A DNA stretch of 14,437 nt, from positions 1 to 14,437 of the forward strand of contig CALFRR010000069.1 of NCBI GenBank assembly GCA_937919435.1. Direction: 5' to 3'. Source of the DNA: an uncultured Alphaproteobacteria bacterium (GTDB lineage: Bacteria > Pseudomonadota > Alphaproteobacteria > Rhizobiales > Ancalomicrobiaceae). The notes beneath the pieces are model-generated. The model was not told the origin of the DNA and did not search any database. It saw nothing but the letters and a program-made list of their open reading frames with translations. Shown here in pieces: positions 11,907 through 14,437 of the stretch. Positions within the stretch are counted from its first letter, which is position 1; every line of letters begins with the position of its first letter. The translations under genes were made by a program, and so were the position numbers.

Positions 11907-14437
11907 CTATTCGGCGGCCTCGGTCGCGATCCGGTCCTGCTCCGGTTCGATGGTCGAGACGTGGTGGTGCGTGAGCGGCCGGTCGCCGGTCAGGGCGCGG
12001 ATGACGACGTAGAACACCGGCGTCAGCACGAGGCCGAAGACCGTGACGCCGATCATGCCGGAAAACACCGCGACGCCCATCGCTCGACGCATCTCGGCGC
12101 CGGCGCCGGTGGAGGTGACCAGCGGCAGCACGCCCATCACGAAGGCGAGCGAGGTCATCAGGATCGGCCTCAGACGCAGACGACTCGCCTCGACCGCCGC
12201 AGCCAGCGGCGAGCGTCCGGCGAACTCCAGCTCACGGGCGAATTCGACGATCAGGATCGCGTTCTTCGCCGAGAGCCCGACCAGCACCATCAGTCCGATC
12301 TGGGTGAAGATGTTGTCGTCGCCCCCCGACAGCCACACCCCGACGAAGGCGGCGAGCAGCGCCATCGGCACGATCAGGATGATCGCGATCGGCAGCATCA
12401 GGCTCTCGTACTGGGCGGCGAGCACCAGGAAGACCAGCAGCAGCGCCAGCGGAAACACCACCGTCGAGGAGCCGCCGGCGATGATCTGCTGGTAGGTGAG
12501 TTCGGTCCACTCGTAGCCGAAGCCCCTGGGCAGGACGTCGGCCGCGATCCGTGCCACCGCCGCCTGCGCCTGATCGGACGAGAAGCCGGGCGCCGGCCCG
12601 CCGTTGAAGTCGGCGGCGAGGAAGCCGTTGTAGCGCATCGCCCGTTCCGGACCGGCGACCGGCCGCACCCTCAGGAGCGCCGAGAGCGGGATCATCTCGC
12701 CCGACTTGGCACGCACCTCCAGCCGGCCGATGTCCTCCGGCCGCGCCCGGAACGGGGCGTCGGCCTGGATCCGGACCGAATAGGTTCTGCCGAAGCTGTT
12801 GAAGTCGTTGACGTAGAGCGAACCGAGATAGATCTGCATGGTCTCGAACACGTCGGTGACGGAGACGCCGAGCTGGCGTGCCTTGACGCGGTCGATGTCG
12901 GCCTGGAGCTGCGGCACGTCGATCTGGAAGCCGGAGAACGGGCGCGCCAGTTCCGGCGTCTGCAGGGCGCGTGCCATGAACGCCTTGACCACCCCGTCGA
13001 GCGCCTCGTAACCGCGCCCGGCGCGATCCTCGATCTGCAGCTTGAAACCGCCGATGGTGCCGAGCCCCTGGACCGGCGGCGGCGGGAACATGGCGATGAA
13101 GGCGTCCTGGATGCCGGCGAACCTGCGGTTCAGCGACATCGCGATCGCGCCGCCGGAAAGCTCCGGTGCACGGCGATGCTCGAAGTCCTTCAGCACGACG
13201 AAGACGATGCCGGCATTGGAGGAATTGGTGAAGCCGTTGATCGAGAGGCCGGGGAAGGCGAGCGCGTGCTCGACCCCGGGCTCGGCGCTGGCGATTTCGC
13301 TCATCCGGCGGATCATCTCGTCGGTGCGGTCGAGCGTGGCGCCGTCGGGCAACTGGGCGAAGCCGACCAGATACTGCTTGTCCTGACCCGGCACGAAACC
13401 GCCGGGCACCGCCTGGACCAACATCCAGGTGGCACCGAGCAGGAGCACGTAGACACCCATCACGAGGCCCTTGTGGCGGGCGATGCGGCCGACGCCGCCG
13501 CCATAGGCGGTCGAGCCGCGCCGGAAGACGGCGTTGAAGCCGCGGAAGAACCAGCCGAGCGCGAAGTCGATGATCCGGCTCGGCCGATCCCTGGGCGCGT
13601 CGCGGCCGCGCAGCAGCAGCGCCGCGAGCGCCGGCGACAGCGTCAACGAATTGATCGCCGAGATCACCGTGGAGATGGCGATGGTCAGCGCGAACTGACG
13701 GTAGAACTGGCCGGTGAGCCCCGAGATGAAGGCGAGCGGCACGAACACCGCGACGAGCACCAGGGCGATCGCCACGATCGGGCCGGAAACCTCGCGCATC
13801 GCCCGGTAGGTCGCCTCTCGCGGCGAATGGCCCTGCTCGATGTTGCGCTCGACGTTCTCCACCACCACGATGGCGTCGTCGACGACGATGCCGATCGCCA
13901 GCACCAGACCGAAGAGCGTCAGCGCGTTGACCGAGAAGCCGGAGACCAGCATCACCGCAAACGTGCCGACGATCGACACCGGCACCGCGAGAAGCGGAAT
14001 GATCGAAGCCCGCCACGTCTGCAGGAACACCACCACCACGATCACCACCAGCGCGATCGCCTCGAAGAGCGTCTCGACCACGGCCTCGATGGAGGCGCGG
14101 ACGAAACGGGTGGTGTCGTAGACGATGGCGAAGTCGACCCCTTCCGGCATGGTCTCGCGGATCTCGGCCATCACCTCGCGGACCCGGTCGGAGATCTGGA
14201 TGGCGTTGGAATTGGGCGCCTGGAAGATCGGCACCGCGACCGCCGGCTTGCCGTCGAGCAGCGAACGCAGCGAATAGGACGAGGCACCCAGCTCGACCCG
14301 CGCGACGTCGGAGAGGCGGGTGATCTCGCCGTTCGGCCCCGATTTGACGACGATCGCACCGAAATCCTCCACCGTTCTGAGACGGCCCTCGGCGTTGATC
14401 GACAGTTGCAGGTCGAGACCGGTCACTCCCGGGGGCG
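11907..14437 (-). CDS. HAE1-type RND multidrug efflux pump, N-terminus cut by the window edge
   Basis: About 842 residues of an inner-membrane proton-driven efflux transporter of the AcrB type are present. By comparison with AcrB (about 1050 residues) some 200 N-terminal residues, with the first membrane helix and part of the porter domain, lie beyond the right edge. Visible landmarks are IVYDTTRFVRASIEAVVETL leading into the second helix, LQTWRASIIPLLAVPVSIVGTFAVM, and the proton-relay aspartates in LAIGIVVDDAIVVVENVERN. The second half carries the repeated porter and membrane domains, ending with GLVLTPVFYVVIRALTGD and a polar tail (THHHVSTIEPEQD). Nothing suggests it is broken. It ends with TAG, convergent to the HWE kinase. 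Its adaptor protein and promoter would lie outside the window; the substrate is unknown. Confidence 0.97.
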   Translation of the reverse strand, partial: PPGVTGLDLQLSINAEGRLRTVEDFGAIVVKSGPNGEITRLSDVARVELGASSYSLRSLLDGKPAVAVPIFQAPNSNAIQISDRVREVMAEIRETMPEGVDFAIVYDTTRFVRASIEAVVETLFEAIALVVIVVVVFLQTWRASIIPLLAVPVSIVGTFAVMLVSGFSVNALTLFGLVLAIGIVVDDAIVVVENVERNIEQGHSPREATYRAMREVSGPIVAIALVLVAVFVPLAFISGLTGQFYRQFALTIAISTVISAINSLTLSPALAALLLRGRDAPRDRPSRIIDFALGWFFRGFNAVFRRGSTAYGGGVGRIARHKGLVMGVYVLLLGATWMLVQAVPGGFVPGQDKQYLVGFAQLPDGATLDRTDEMIRRMSEIASAEPGVEHALAFPGLSINGFTNSSNAGIVFVVLKDFEHRRAPELSGGAIAMSLNRRFAGIQDAFIAMFPPPPVQGLGTIGGFKLQIEDRAGRGYEALDGVVKAFMARALQTPELARPFSGFQIDVPQLQADIDRVKARQLGVSVTDVFETMQIYLGSLYVNDFNSFGRTYSVRIQADAPFRARPEDIGRLEVRAKSGEMIPLSALLRVRPVAGPERAMRYNGFLAADFNGGPAPGFSSDQAQAAVARIAADVLPRGFGYEWTELTYQQIIAGGSSTVVFPLALLLVFLVLAAQYESLMLPIAIILIVPMALLAAFVGVWLSGGDDNIFTQIGLMVLVGLSAKNAILIVEFARELEFAGRSPLAAAVEASRLRLRPILMTSLAFVMGVLPLVTSTGAGAEMRRAMGVAVFSGMIGVTVFGLVLTPVFYVVIRALTGDRPLTHHHVSTIEPEQDRIATEAAE

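Overview
The window is very GC-rich with tightly packed genes and looks like chromosomal DNA of an alphaproteobacterium, most likely of the Rhizobiales (Hyphomicrobiales). The decisive marker is the divergent nepR-ecfG / phyR locus, which is the core of the alphaproteobacterial general stress response (GSR). I do not assign a genus. I see no rRNA, tRNA, CRISPR array or insertion sequence.

Layout from left to right. (1) 1-330: a stretch without a complete gene. It holds two divergent EcfG-type promoters, one facing a gene that leaves the window on the left, the other facing a small DUF1328 membrane protein (330-494). (2) 601-2478: a fused permease/ATPase ABC transporter of the SbmA/BacA-like YddA family. 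An EcfG-type promoter lies in its last codons. (3) 2540-5793: a rightward signalling operon with a possible small leader ORF, a CHASE3 sensor histidine kinase, an Rcp1-like single-domain response regulator, and a receiver-HisKA_2 hybrid kinase. It ends in strong hairpins. (4) 5937-7191, leftward: a small exported protein with its own EcfG-type promoter, and a two-gene DUF883 (YqjD/ElaB-like) plus holin-like (YqjE-like) operon with another. (5) 7370-8491, rightward: an AI-2E/PerM family membrane protein. (6) 8565-9319, leftward: nepR-ecfG. (7) 9531-11749, rightward: phyR and a membrane HWE-type histidine kinase. (8) 11907 to the right edge, leftward: an HAE1-type RND efflux pump cut by the window end.

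How it works together. In known systems PhyR is phosphorylated by HWE/HisKA_2 kinases, binds the anti-sigma factor NepR and so frees EcfG, which transcribes from promoters of the form GGAAC-N16/17-CGTT. I find that motif, exact or with one -10 change, in front of nepR-ecfG, phyR, DUF1328, the CHASE3 kinase operon, the exported protein, the DUF883 operon, the leftward gene at the left edge and, more weakly, the AI-2E protein. The window therefore reads as a GSR control hub surrounded by its own regulon, with a second kinase/receiver set probably under EcfG control. The kinase next to phyR is odd: its sensor resembles a degenerate ethylene-receptor-type membrane domain, and its ATP-binding N-box lacks the usual Asn.
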